DNA from: Sandarakinorhabdus sp.
GTDB taxonomy: Bacteria; Pseudomonadota; Alphaproteobacteria; Sphingomonadales; Sphingomonadaceae
Direction of reading: 5' to 3'
Length of the DNA stretch: 6,827 nt
Assembly (NCBI GenBank): GCA_025458465.1
Contig: JALOSK010000106.1
Span: 1-6,827, forward strand
In this document: positions 1 through 5,541 of the stretch, piece after piece
Layout of the letters: every line of letters begins with the position of its first letter
Position numbering within the stretch: position 1 is the stretch's first letter
Position numbers and translations under genes: made by a program
The notes under the pieces: generated by a model
Seen by the model: only the letters and a program-made list of their open reading frames with translations
What the model was told of the DNA's origin: nothing
Database searches by the model: none

Positions 1-1
1 A

Positions 2-478
2 GCCGTGGCGATGATGGACGCGATTGCCGGAGAGGTGGAGGCCGATCCCGGTTACCAGGGCCGGGTGGACTTCACCGCCATCGCGTCGGGTCGCTCCACT
101 GCCTCGGCGATCACCGCGGCCGCGGCCGAAATCGGCCGCACCATCGGCGCACGGGCGCTGGTGTGCTTCACCATTTCCGGTTCCACCGCGCGGCGCGTGG
201 CGCGTGAACGTGCCGCCATCCCGGTGCTGTGCCTCACGCCTTCGGCTGCCACCGCCCGGCGCATGGCGCTGGTGTGGGGCGTGCACGCGGTGGTGACGCG
301 GGACGTGACCAATTTCGAGGAGATGGTCGCCAAATCCCGCCGCATGGCGCTGCGATCGGGGCTGGCCCGCGCCGGTGATCCGCTGGTGCTGATCGCCGGC
401 GTGCCCTTTTCCACCCCCGGCACCACCAACGTGGTGCACGTGGTGCGGCTCACCGGGGACGAGCTGAAGAATTACTGA
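2..478 (+). CDS. pyk: Pyruvate kinase, C-terminal part (5' end outside window)
   Basis: Pyruvate kinase makes pyruvate and ATP from phosphoenolpyruvate and ADP, the last step of glycolysis, in the cytoplasm. Only the last 158 residues are here, and the reading frame is open from base 2, so the start and the catalytic barrel lie upstream of the window. What is visible is the C-terminal alpha/beta domain. It begins with the helix VAMMDAIAGEVEADPGY, which links it to the barrel. The core CFTISGSTARRVARERAAIP follows, then LTPSAATARRMALVWGVHAV, and the closing strands VLIAGVPFSTPGTTNVVHVV. These are typical of proteobacterial pyruvate kinases, and the C-terminus (RLTGDELKNY) is where the family normally ends. 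The C-terminal domain carries allosteric effector sites in regulated members; I cannot tell whether this one is regulated. The stop codon lies inside the end of the convergent HAD gene. Confidence 0.93.
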   Translation, partial: AVAMMDAIAGEVEADPGYQGRVDFTAIASGRSTASAITAAAAEIGRTIGARALVCFTISGSTARRVARERAAIPVLCLTPSAATARRMALVWGVHAVVTRDVTNFEEMVAKSRRMALRSGLARAGDPLVLIAGVPFSTPGTTNVVHVVRLTGDELKNY

Positions 479-1077
479 TCCATCAGCCCCAGCGCCGCCA
501 GCCGCGCTGCCAGGGCATCCGCGCCGCCAAACAGGTGGCCGGCAAAGCCATGCGCTTCGCCGGCAGCAATATTGTCGGCGCGATCATCGACGAACAGCGC
601 TTCGCCGGGGGCGAGGCGGAACCGCTGGAGCGCCAGCCGGTAGATGGCCGGATCGGGCTTCACCAGCCGTTCCGCGCCCGAAACGATGACGTCGCGCATG
701 GGATCGATCAGGCGGGCCGTGGCGCGAAACGCCGGCCAGAATTCGGCAGAGAAATTGGTGATGGCAAACAGCGGCACGCCGCGCGCCGCCAACCCTGCGA
801 TGATGGCGGCCATGCCGGGGATTTCACCCGTGATGGTTTCATTGAAGCGCGGGCCGAACTGACGGATCAGATCGGCCTCTTGCGGAAAGCGGGCGATCAG
901 TTCGGCGCTGGTGTCGGCAAAGGGGCGGCCTTCATCATGCTGGAAATGCCATTCCGGCGTCACCACCTCCCGGCAGAACCAGTCCAGCCGGGCCGGATCG
1001 TCGATCAGCTTTGCATAGAGCGCGCGAATGTCCCAGCCATAGAGGACATTGCCGACATCGAAGACGACCGCCTTCAT
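472..1077 (-). CDS. HAD-superfamily (subfamily IA) phosphatase, YihX-like
   Basis: A 201-residue cytoplasmic hydrolase of the haloacid dehalogenase superfamily, likely a phosphatase on a small phosphorylated metabolite. Four HAD motifs are visible: motif I DVGNVL with nucleophile Asp7, motif II ITNFS (Thr107), motif III Lys140 in LVKPDPAIY, and motif IV FVDDRADNI (Asp164, Asp165, Asp168). A helical cap lies between motifs I and II. Motif I reads DxGNV, not the usual DxDx(T/V), so the normal general acid Asp is Gly. E. coli YihX, a glucose-1-phosphate phosphatase, has the same DxGNV pattern, so this is a subfamily trait and not decay. Substrate is unknown. The ATG is supported by GGGAG six bases upstream. 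Its stop overlaps the end of pyruvate kinase on the opposite strand. The only gene upstream on its strand is L36, which ends in a strong terminator just before this start. Confidence 0.85.
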   Translation of the reverse strand: MKAVVFDVGNVLYGWDIRALYAKLIDDPARLDWFCREVVTPEWHFQHDEGRPFADTSAELIARFPQEADLIRQFGPRFNETITGEIPGMAAIIAGLAARGVPLFAITNFSAEFWPAFRATARLIDPMRDVIVSGAERLVKPDPAIYRLALQRFRLAPGEALFVDDRADNIAAGEAHGFAGHLFGGADALAARLAALGLMDQ

Positions 1078-1083
1078 ATCCAG

Positions 1084-1088
1084 CTCCC
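1084..1088 (-). promoter_or_regulatory. Ribosome binding site of the HAD gene
   Basis: GGGAG on the minus strand, six bases before the ATG at 1077. It supports that start. It lies between the L36 terminator and the HAD start, a gap of about 26 bases. Confidence 0.6.
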
Positions 1089-1103
1089 GCGACGCCCACC
1101 GCA

Positions 1104-1137
1104 GAAAACAACAAAACCCCCGCCGGCGCGGCGGGGG
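1104..1137 (-). terminator. Rho-independent terminator after the L36 gene
   Basis: Perfect 8-bp GC-only stem: CCCCCGCC at 1117-1124 and GGCGGGGG at 1130-1137, with a 5-base loop. Read on the minus strand it is followed by TTTTGTTGTTTTC, a T-rich tail that stands out in this GC-rich sequence. It lies about 40 bp after the L36 stop codon, on the same strand, and would end that transcript just before the HAD gene. On the plus strand the tail is weaker and no gene needs it. Confidence 0.88.
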
Positions 1138-1177
1138 TGTTTGTTCAACCGGCCCGCGTGGTGCGGGCGGCGCGCAA

Positions 1178-1303
1178 TCAGCCCTGGCGGGCCTTGAAGC
1201 GGCGGTTGGTCTTGTTGATCACATAGGTGCGGCCATGACGGCGCACGATCTGGCAATCGCGATGGCGCGACTTGAGGCTCTTGAGGCTGTTGCGGATCTT
1301 CAT
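1178..1303 (-). CDS. ykgO: 50S ribosomal protein L36, zinc-free YkgO type
   Basis: A 41-residue, strongly basic ribosomal protein of the large subunit. It begins [20 protein letters not shown] and ends NRRFKARQG, which matches the L36 signature. Zinc-binding L36 proteins carry three Cys and one His. Here only one Cys (Cys17) remains, and the region has the HRDCQIV form seen in E. coli YkgO, so this is the C-minus, zinc-independent version. In alphaproteobacteria this form is commonly the normal L36 and not a zinc-starvation spare, but the window cannot show whether another copy exists. A longer in-frame extension to 1609 is open but has no family similarity, so I start at the ATG at 1303. The gene stands alone with a TTGACA-type promoter candidate upstream and a strong terminator downstream, which fits high, independent expression. 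Confidence 0.93.
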   Translation of the reverse strand: MKIRNSLKSLKSRHRDCQIVRRHGRTYVINKTNRRFKARQG

Positions 1304-1343
1304 GACAATTTCCGGCGTGAATCGGTGGCTGAACAGGCGCCGC

Positions 1344-1372
1344 TCGCTACGGGAGGCACCGCGCTTTGTCAA
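1344..1372 (-). promoter_or_regulatory. Candidate promoter of the L36 gene
   Basis: On the minus strand a perfect TTGACA (1367-1372) is followed, after 17 bases, by TAGCGA (1344-1349). The -35 box is an exact match; the -10 box is poor against TATAAT, though GC-rich alphaproteobacteria tolerate weak -10 boxes. Transcription would begin near 1337, leaving a leader of roughly 34 bases before the L36 start. Confidence 0.45.
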
Positions 1373-1409
1373 CCGCAGCGGCTTGCAGGCCGGCAACCGC
1401 CGTGCCACC

Positions 1410-1432
1410 AGATGCGCAACATCTTCAGATGT
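1410..1432. repeat. Alternating AGATG / CATCT / AGATG inverted repeats upstream of the lipoprotein gene
   Basis: AGATG (1410-1414), CATCT (1420-1424) and AGATG (1427-1431) alternate in 23 bp. The last two extend to a perfect 6-bp palindrome, ACATCT-TC-AGATGT (1419-1432). The first two form a 5-bp stem with a 5-base loop. The middle arm can pair with either neighbour, but not with both. The patch is relatively A/T-rich and ends 25 bases before the start of the lipoprotein gene, inside the divergent gap with L36. It could be an operator or a small leader hairpin; nothing else fixes its role. Confidence 0.4.
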
Positions 1433-1457
1433 AACCGGCAGGACAGGCGAGATGACC

Positions 1458-2039
1458 ATGAAGCCCCTTCTTCCCGCGCTCGCGGCCTTGGCCCTCGCGG
1501 CCTGCGCCAGCGGCCCATCCGGCGTCGAGGTGACGCGCTTCCACCTTTCCCAGCCGCTTTCGGGCCAGACCATCAGCGTGGTGCCGCCCGATGGCGTTGA
1601 CGCGGGCAATCTGGAATATCAGGCGCAGGCCAGCGCCGTGGCCGCCGAACTGGCCCGCGCCGGGTTCCAGCCGGCAGCGCCCGGCCAGGCGGCCGCCCTG
1701 CGCGCCACCCTGCGCCTCGACAGCAGCAGCCGCGAGGAAGAGCGCCGCTCGCCCTTTTCGGTGGGGATCGGCGGGATGACCGGCGGGCGCAACGTCGGCC
1801 TGGGCGGCGGCGTCAATTTCCCGGTGGGCGCCAATCGCACCCGCACTGTCACCATGGCCACGCTGTTCCTGCAGATTCGCCGCGCCAGCGATGGCGCCGT
1901 GCAATGGGAAGGCCGCGCCAGCGAGACGCTGCAGGGCCGCAACGTCACCGCCGCGGCGCCGCGCCTGGCGCGCGCCCTGCTCACGGGCTTCCCCGGCCCC
2001 AGCGGCCAGACCGTTCGCGTGCGGCCGGCAGCGCAATGA
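1458..2039 (+). CDS. Small lipoprotein, probably DUF4136-like
   Basis: A 193-residue predicted lipoprotein. The N-terminus has Lys2, a hydrophobic stretch, and the lipobox LAAC with Cys16, followed by Ala, so it should be lipidated and probably sorted to the outer membrane facing the periplasm. The rest is soluble. An N-terminal part ([10 protein letters not shown]) leads into a helical segment with Tyr54 and [10 protein letters not shown] (62-71), then a Ser/Arg-rich stretch, a glycine-rich segment at 103-118, a strand region ([15 protein letters not shown]), and [12 protein letters not shown]. This layout resembles DUF4136 lipoproteins of sphingomonads, recognised from memory; function is unknown. 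Two ATGs are close together (1452 and 1458). I choose 1458 because AGGCGAG (1445-1451) is then six bases away, while for 1452 it would abut the start. The stop overlaps the carboxypeptidase start as ATGA, so the two are probably co-translated. Confidence 0.72.
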   Translation: MKPLLPALAALALAACASGPSGVEVTRFHLSQPLSGQTISVVPPDGVDAGNLEYQAQASAVAAELARAGFQPAAPGQAAALRATLRLDSSSREEERRSPFSVGIGGMTGGRNVGLGGGVNFPVGANRTRTVTMATLFLQIRRASDGAVQWEGRASETLQGRNVTAAAPRLARALLTGFPGPSGQTVRVRPAAQ

Positions 2040-3172
2040 GCATCCGAATCGATGCCGCCTTCGACGCCGGCAACATCCACGTTGAACGCATTTCGGGCCC
2101 GCACGAGATCGTGCTGAGCATCCGCAAGGACGCGCACAGCGACTTCTACCAATGGTTCCATTTCCGCCTGTCCGGCGCGCGCGGCCAGCGCTGCATCATC
2201 CGGATCATCGATCTCAATCACAGCGCCTATCCCGATGGCTGGCCAGGCTATCGCGCCGCCATGTCGGATGATCGCCAGACCTGGACACGCGCCGAAACCA
2301 GCTTTGATGCCAGGCAGGCCAATGGCACGCTGACCATCACCGTCACACCCGCTGTCGATCAACTGTGGCTGGCCTATTTCGCGCCCTATTCAATGGAGCG
2401 GCATCACGACCTGATTGCCCGCATCGCTGCAAGGCCGGGCGTGGCCGCCGACGTGCTGGGCCACAGCCTTGATGGCCGGCCCATCGACCGGCTGGTGATT
2501 GGCGATGGCCCCAAGACTGTCTGGCTCTATGCCCGCCAGCACCCGGGCGAAAGCATGGCCGAATGGTGGATGGAAGGCGCGCTGGAACGCCTGACCGATC
2601 ACGCCGATCCGGTGGCGCGCAAACTGCGGCAGCTGGCAACCTTCCACATCGTGCCCAACATGAACCCCGATGGCAGCTTCCGCGGCCATCTGCGCACCAA
2701 TGCCGCTGGCGTGAACCTCAACCGCGAATGGCACGCGCCCACCGCAGAGAAATCGCCCGAAGTGCTCTGCGTGCTGGCCGCGATGGACCGGACGGGCTGT
2801 CACCTCGCCATGGACGTGCACGGTGATGAGGCCATCCCGCAGGTGTTCATTGCCGGCTTCGAGGGCATACCCTCGATCACAGATCGGCAGCTCAAATCCC
2901 TGCACGATTACAAGACGCGACTGGCGCGCATCACGCCGGATTTCCAGACGGCCAAGGGCTATCCGGTCGCCCGCCCCGGCACTGCCAACCTGGCCATGAG
3001 CACCAACCAGCTGGCCGAACGTTTCGGCTGCCTCGCCATGACGCTGGAAATGCCGTTCAAGGACAATGACGACCTGCCCTGCCCCACCCACGGCTGGTCT
3101 CCTGAGCGTTCCAGCCAATTGGGCCGCGACTGCCTTGCCGCCATCCTCGAAACGCTGCCAGACCTTCCCTGA
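2036..3172 (+). CDS. M14 family metallocarboxypeptidase, cytosolic carboxypeptidase (CCP/Nna1) type
   Basis: A 378-residue zinc carboxypeptidase expected to remove C-terminal residues from peptides or proteins. The N-terminal beta domain of the CCP subfamily is visible: FYQWFHFRLSG at 37-47 and YFAPYSM at 114-120. The peptidase domain follows, with zinc ligands His169 and Glu172 in RQHPGESMAEWW, NMNPDGSFRGHLRTN at 208-222, NLNREW at 227-232 (substrate-binding Asn/Arg), the third zinc ligand His262 in MDVHGDE, and the catalytic Glu338 in MTLEMPFKD. All key residues are present, so it should be active. There is no signal peptide, so it is cytoplasmic. Eukaryotic CCPs trim glutamates from tubulin and other proteins; the substrates of bacterial homologues are not established. 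The start is the ATG inside the ATGA overlap with the lipoprotein gene. An upstream open frame to 1904 merely shadows that gene. Confidence 0.9.
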   Translation: MSIRIDAAFDAGNIHVERISGPHEIVLSIRKDAHSDFYQWFHFRLSGARGQRCIIRIIDLNHSAYPDGWPGYRAAMSDDRQTWTRAETSFDARQANGTLTITVTPAVDQLWLAYFAPYSMERHHDLIARIAARPGVAADVLGHSLDGRPIDRLVIGDGPKTVWLYARQHPGESMAEWWMEGALERLTDHADPVARKLRQLATFHIVPNMNPDGSFRGHLRTNAAGVNLNREWHAPTAEKSPEVLCVLAAMDRTGCHLAMDVHGDEAIPQVFIAGFEGIPSITDRQLKSLHDYKTRLARITPDFQTAKGYPVARPGTANLAMSTNQLAERFGCLAMTLEMPFKDNDDLPCPTHGWSPERSSQLGRDCLAAILETLPDLP

Positions 3173-3210
3173 TGACCTTGCCTGTTTCGGGGGGTGACGG
3201 GTCCCCGCTG

Positions 3211-3228
3211 CGCCCATATCACTGGGCG
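3211..3228. repeat. Inverted repeat CGCCCA-N6-TGGGCG before the crotonase gene
   Basis: Perfect 6-bp arms (3211-3216 and 3223-3228) around TATCAC. It lies in the 72-bp gap after the carboxypeptidase, three bases before the AGGGAG ribosome binding site (3231-3236). There is no T-rich tail, so it is not a standard terminator. It could be an operator half-site pair or a 5' leader hairpin. Confidence 0.4.
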
Positions 3229-3230
3229 AA

Positions 3231-3236
3231 AGGGAG
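3231..3236 (+). promoter_or_regulatory. Ribosome binding site that fixes the crotonase start
   Basis: AGGGAG eight bases before the ATG at 3245. This favours 3245 over the in-frame ATG at 3194, whose extra 17 residues have no family similarity. Confidence 0.65.
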
Positions 3237-3244
3237 ACACGCGC

Positions 3245-4045
3245 ATGGCCTATGAACATATCCTGTTCGACGAAGCGGACGGCATCGCCACCATCACCAT
3301 CAACCGCCCGCAGGCGCTGAACGCGCTGCACATCGGCGTGATCGCCGAGATGATCGACGCGGTGGACCGGGTGCGCGATGAAGGCACGGCGCGGGTGCTG
3401 GTGCTCACCGGGGCCGGCCGCGCCTTCTGTTCGGGCGCAGATCTGGCCGGCGGCGGCGCTGGCGGCGGCGCCAAACGGTCTGGCCCGCCCGATGCCGGCG
3501 CGGTGCTGGAAACCCACTTCAACCCGCTGCTGGAACGGCTGTTCGCGCTGCCGGTGCCGTTCATCACGTCGGTCAACGGGCCGGCGGCAGGCGCTGGCTG
3601 TTCCTATGCGCTGGCCGGCGATATCGTGATTGCCGCCAGGTCTGCCTATTTCCTGCAGGCCTTCGTCAACATCGGCCTGGTGCCCGATGTCGGCTCCACC
3701 TGGCTGCTGCCGCGCCTTGCCGGGCGTGCCCGCGCGCAGGCCATGATGATGCTGGGGGAGCGGATTCCGGCCGAAACGGCGGCCGATTGGGGCATGGTCT
3801 ACAAGGTGGTGGACGATGCCGATCTGGCCGCCGCCACCCGCGCCGTGGCCGAAAAGCTGGCCAACGGCCCCACCCGTTCCTATGCCCTCATTCGCCAGGG
3901 CATCCGCGACTGCCTCGACAAGCCGCTCTCCGAAGGCCTGATGGTGGAACGCCGCAACCAGATGGTGGCCGGCCGCACCGCCGATTTCGTGGAAGGCGTT
4001 TCGGCCTTCCTGCAGAAGCGTCCGGCGAAATTCTCGGGCACGTAA
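3245..4045 (+). CDS. Enoyl-CoA hydratase/isomerase family protein, PaaG-like
   Basis: A 266-residue crotonase-fold enzyme acting on an acyl-CoA thioester. The oxyanion hole is seen in FCSGADL (61-67) and GPAAGAG (112-118). The C-terminal trimerisation helices are present, ending EGVSAFLQKRPAKFSG. The two glutamates needed by true enoyl-CoA hydratases are missing: the GGGCE position is Ser120 and the QPE position is Phe140. Instead Asp148 in NIGLVPDVGSTW is present, as in PaaG, the isomerase of the phenylacetyl-CoA pathway. Similarity to PaaG also runs through GDIVIAARSA, TWLLPRLAGRARA and WGMVYKVVDD. It is therefore probably an isomerase, but no other paa gene is in view, so the substrate is open. 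A glycine-rich loop (69-75, GGGAGGG) follows the first oxyanion motif. Its stop abuts the stop of the convergent dehydrogenase. Confidence 0.88.
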   Translation: MAYEHILFDEADGIATITINRPQALNALHIGVIAEMIDAVDRVRDEGTARVLVLTGAGRAFCSGADLAGGGAGGGAKRSGPPDAGAVLETHFNPLLERLFALPVPFITSVNGPAAGAGCSYALAGDIVIAARSAYFLQAFVNIGLVPDVGSTWLLPRLAGRARAQAMMMLGERIPAETAADWGMVYKVVDDADLAAATRAVAEKLANGPTRSYALIRQGIRDCLDKPLSEGLMVERRNQMVAGRTADFVEGVSAFLQKRPAKFSGT

Positions 4046-5155
4046 TCAGTCCATCACCAGCACCGGCTTGACCACGCGGCCGGCCGCCATGTCGGCGACC
4101 GCTTCGTTGATGGCGCTGAACGGATATTCGGTGATCAGCGGCGCGTGATCGAAGCGGCCACTGAGGTGCCGGCCGATCAGCCATGGGATGAAGGCCTGCG
4201 GATCGGCATCGCCTTCCACCGCGCCCTTCAGTGCCCGGCCGCCAAGCAATGTGTTGGGATTGAACGTGATTTCCGTGCCGGGTGCGGTGACGGCCAGCAT
4301 TGCCAATTGCCCGCGGCTGGCCAGCGCTTCAAGGCCGGCGCGGATCACCGCTGAAACGCCCGTGGTATCGACAATGCGGTCAAGGCCGCCTGCCTCGATG
4401 CCGCGCAGCGCCGCCACCAGATCGCGGCCATCGGCCAGCAGCGTGTGGGTTGCCCCCAGGCGCCTTGCCATCTCCAGCCGTTCCGGCACCCGGTCCACCG
4501 CAATGATGGTGCGGCAGCCGCGATCCACCGCCGCCAGCAGCGCCGCCAGCCCCACCGATCCCGCGCCCATCACCGCAAAGGCATGATGGGCTTTCACATC
4601 CAGCGTGTTGTAGGCGGTACCCGCCCCCGTCTGCAGGCCGCAGCCGAACGGCGCCAGCAGCGCGAACGGCAGTTCGCTGCCCACCTTCACCGTGTTGCGG
4701 GCATAGGCGATGGCGTGCGTGGCAAAGCTGGATTGCCCGAAGAAGCCGCCGAAGATGGCCTCCTCCTCCCCGTGCCCCCGCATCGGCACGCTGCCGTCGC
4801 TCAGCACGCCGCCATAGTTCAGCGGCATGAAGCTGGCGCAATATTGCGGGTGATCGTGGGCGCAGTTGGCGCAGGCACCGCAACTGGCATAGGACAGCAC
4901 AACGCGGTCTCCGGGCGCCACATTGGTCACGCCCGCCCCCACCTTGGCCACCGTGCCGGCGCCTTCGTGGCCCAGCACGTGGGGCAGCGGCGTGCCCTGT
5001 TCATACCGCTGCACGCCGATATCGGTGAAGCAGATGCCGCAGGCGGCGATCTTGACCAGCACCTGCCCCGGTCCCGGATCGGCCAGTTCCACCTGTTCAA
5101 GGCGGTATGACCCGCCGCGAGTCCGCAACACCGCTGCCAGCGTGGTGGTCGTCAT
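4046..5155 (-). CDS. Zinc-dependent alcohol dehydrogenase, benzyl-alcohol-dehydrogenase-like
   Basis: A 369-residue medium-chain dehydrogenase/reductase, probably oxidising an aromatic or other primary alcohol to its aldehyde with NAD. Catalytic zinc ligands are Cys42 (GICFTD), His63-Glu64 (GHEGAG) and Cys172 (FGCGLQTGAG). Four structural zinc cysteines are at 92, 95, 98 and 106. The Rossmann motif GAGSVG is at 197-202, and the acidic Asp221 at the end of the next strand predicts NAD over NADP. FFGQSSFATHA and the C-terminal VKPVLVMD are typical of the benzyl/aryl-alcohol dehydrogenase branch. One oddity is Phe43, where that branch usually has His (CHTD) in the coenzyme phosphate contact. I start at 5155 because GGGGAG (5164-5169) lies eight bases upstream; the frame stays open to 5281 but without family similarity. 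It is transcribed divergently from xseB and converges on the PaaG-like gene. Confidence 0.88.
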   Translation of the reverse strand: MTTTTLAAVLRTRGGSYRLEQVELADPGPGQVLVKIAACGICFTDIGVQRYEQGTPLPHVLGHEGAGTVAKVGAGVTNVAPGDRVVLSYASCGACANCAHDHPQYCASFMPLNYGGVLSDGSVPMRGHGEEEAIFGGFFGQSSFATHAIAYARNTVKVGSELPFALLAPFGCGLQTGAGTAYNTLDVKAHHAFAVMGAGSVGLAALLAAVDRGCRTIIAVDRVPERLEMARRLGATHTLLADGRDLVAALRGIEAGGLDRIVDTTGVSAVIRAGLEALASRGQLAMLAVTAPGTEITFNPNTLLGGRALKGAVEGDADPQAFIPWLIGRHLSGRFDHAPLITEYPFSAINEAVADMAAGRVVKPVLVMD

Positions 5156-5163
5156 GCCCGTCA

Positions 5164-5169
5164 CTCCCC
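5164..5169 (-). promoter_or_regulatory. Ribosome binding site that fixes the dehydrogenase start
   Basis: GGGGAG on the minus strand, eight bases before the ATG at 5155. It decides this start over the upstream in-frame candidates. Confidence 0.65.
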
Positions 5170-5182
5170 TGATGCAGCCCAC

Positions 5183-5211
5183 AGTGTCGGCAACAGGACG
5201 GCTGCGGGCAA
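5183..5211 (-). promoter_or_regulatory. Weak candidate promoter of the dehydrogenase gene
   Basis: On the minus strand TTGCCC (5206-5211) and GACACT (5183-5188) are 17 bases apart, with four and three matches to the sigma-70 consensus boxes. Transcription would begin about 20 bases before the start codon, leaving room for the GGGGAG site. Such partial matches occur by chance, so this is only a pointer. Confidence 0.22.
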
Positions 5212-5273
5212 GCCGCTGCAAGTGGCAGGACAGGCCGAACGCGTTGGCGTTGAGGGATGCTTGCCCCAGAAGC

Positions 5274-5304
5274 TTGACCATCGCCGCGCGCCCGTCCAGA
5301 TACG
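5274..5304 (+). promoter_or_regulatory. Weak candidate promoter of the xseB-ispA-coaD operon
   Basis: TTGACC (5274-5279) is a good -35 box. The best -10 candidate is GATACG (5299-5304), 19 bases downstream, three of six matches. A start seven bases later would fall on the first base of the xseB ATG. No Shine-Dalgarno sequence precedes that ATG, which is compatible with a leaderless message. Confidence 0.25.
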
Positions 5305-5310
5305 CTGGCC

Positions 5311-5541
5311 ATGACGACCGAACCCCAGCCCAGCTTCGAGCAGGCCCTGAAGGAGCTTGAGGACATCGTGCGCAAGCTGGAATCAGGCGAGCTCAGCCTT
5401 GACGAGTCGATCACCCTCTATGAACGCGGCCAGGCCCTGAAGGCCCAGTGCGAAGCGCGGCTTGCCGAAGCCAAGGCCCGCATCGAGCAGATCAGCCAGA
5501 CCGGTGACGGGCTTGCCACCCGGCCCTTCGATGCGGCCTGA
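5311..5541 (+). CDS. xseB: Exodeoxyribonuclease VII small subunit
   Basis: A 76-residue protein, the usual size of XseB. Several copies bind the large subunit XseA to form exonuclease VII, which degrades single-stranded DNA from both ends into oligonucleotides in repair and recombination. The family signature is clear: [20 protein letters not shown], then [14 protein letters not shown], then a charged helix [16 protein letters not shown]. It is almost wholly helical, with two helices that pair as a hairpin. The tail ([16 protein letters not shown]) is probably flexible. xseA is not in the window, as is common. It is the first gene of a plus-strand run and leads directly into ispA, an arrangement found in many proteobacteria. 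No clear ribosome binding site precedes the ATG. Confidence 0.95.
   Translation: MTTEPQPSFEQALKELEDIVRKLESGELSLDESITLYERGQALKAQCEARLAEAKARIEQISQTGDGLATRPFDAA

Noticed and set aside
535..1197. 220-codon plus-strand frame opposite the HAD gene
   Set aside because: It runs through the HAD gene, which has all four catalytic motifs, and through the L36 terminator. The translation has no recognisable domain.
1304..1609. In-frame N-terminal extension of L36 on the minus strand
   Set aside because: The L36 family starts at MKIRNS. The extension covers the likely promoter and the lipoprotein gene and has no similarity to known proteins.
3189..3206. GGGG-N8-CCCC as a terminator for the lipoprotein-carboxypeptidase pair
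   Set aside because: The stem is only 4 bp, the loop is long, and no T-rich tail follows, so it does not meet the pattern of a rho-independent terminator.
2390..3517. 375-codon open frame on the minus strand, antisense to the carboxypeptidase and the start of the PaaG-like gene
   Set aside because: It has low-complexity Ala/Gly/His/Arg-rich composition and no recognisable motif, and it covers a convincing plus-strand gene. Long antisense frames are expected at this GC content.
4445..5110. 221-codon plus-strand frame opposite the alcohol dehydrogenase
   Set aside because: It is His/Arg/Ala-rich shadow translation of the dehydrogenase zinc and Rossmann regions, with no motif of its own.
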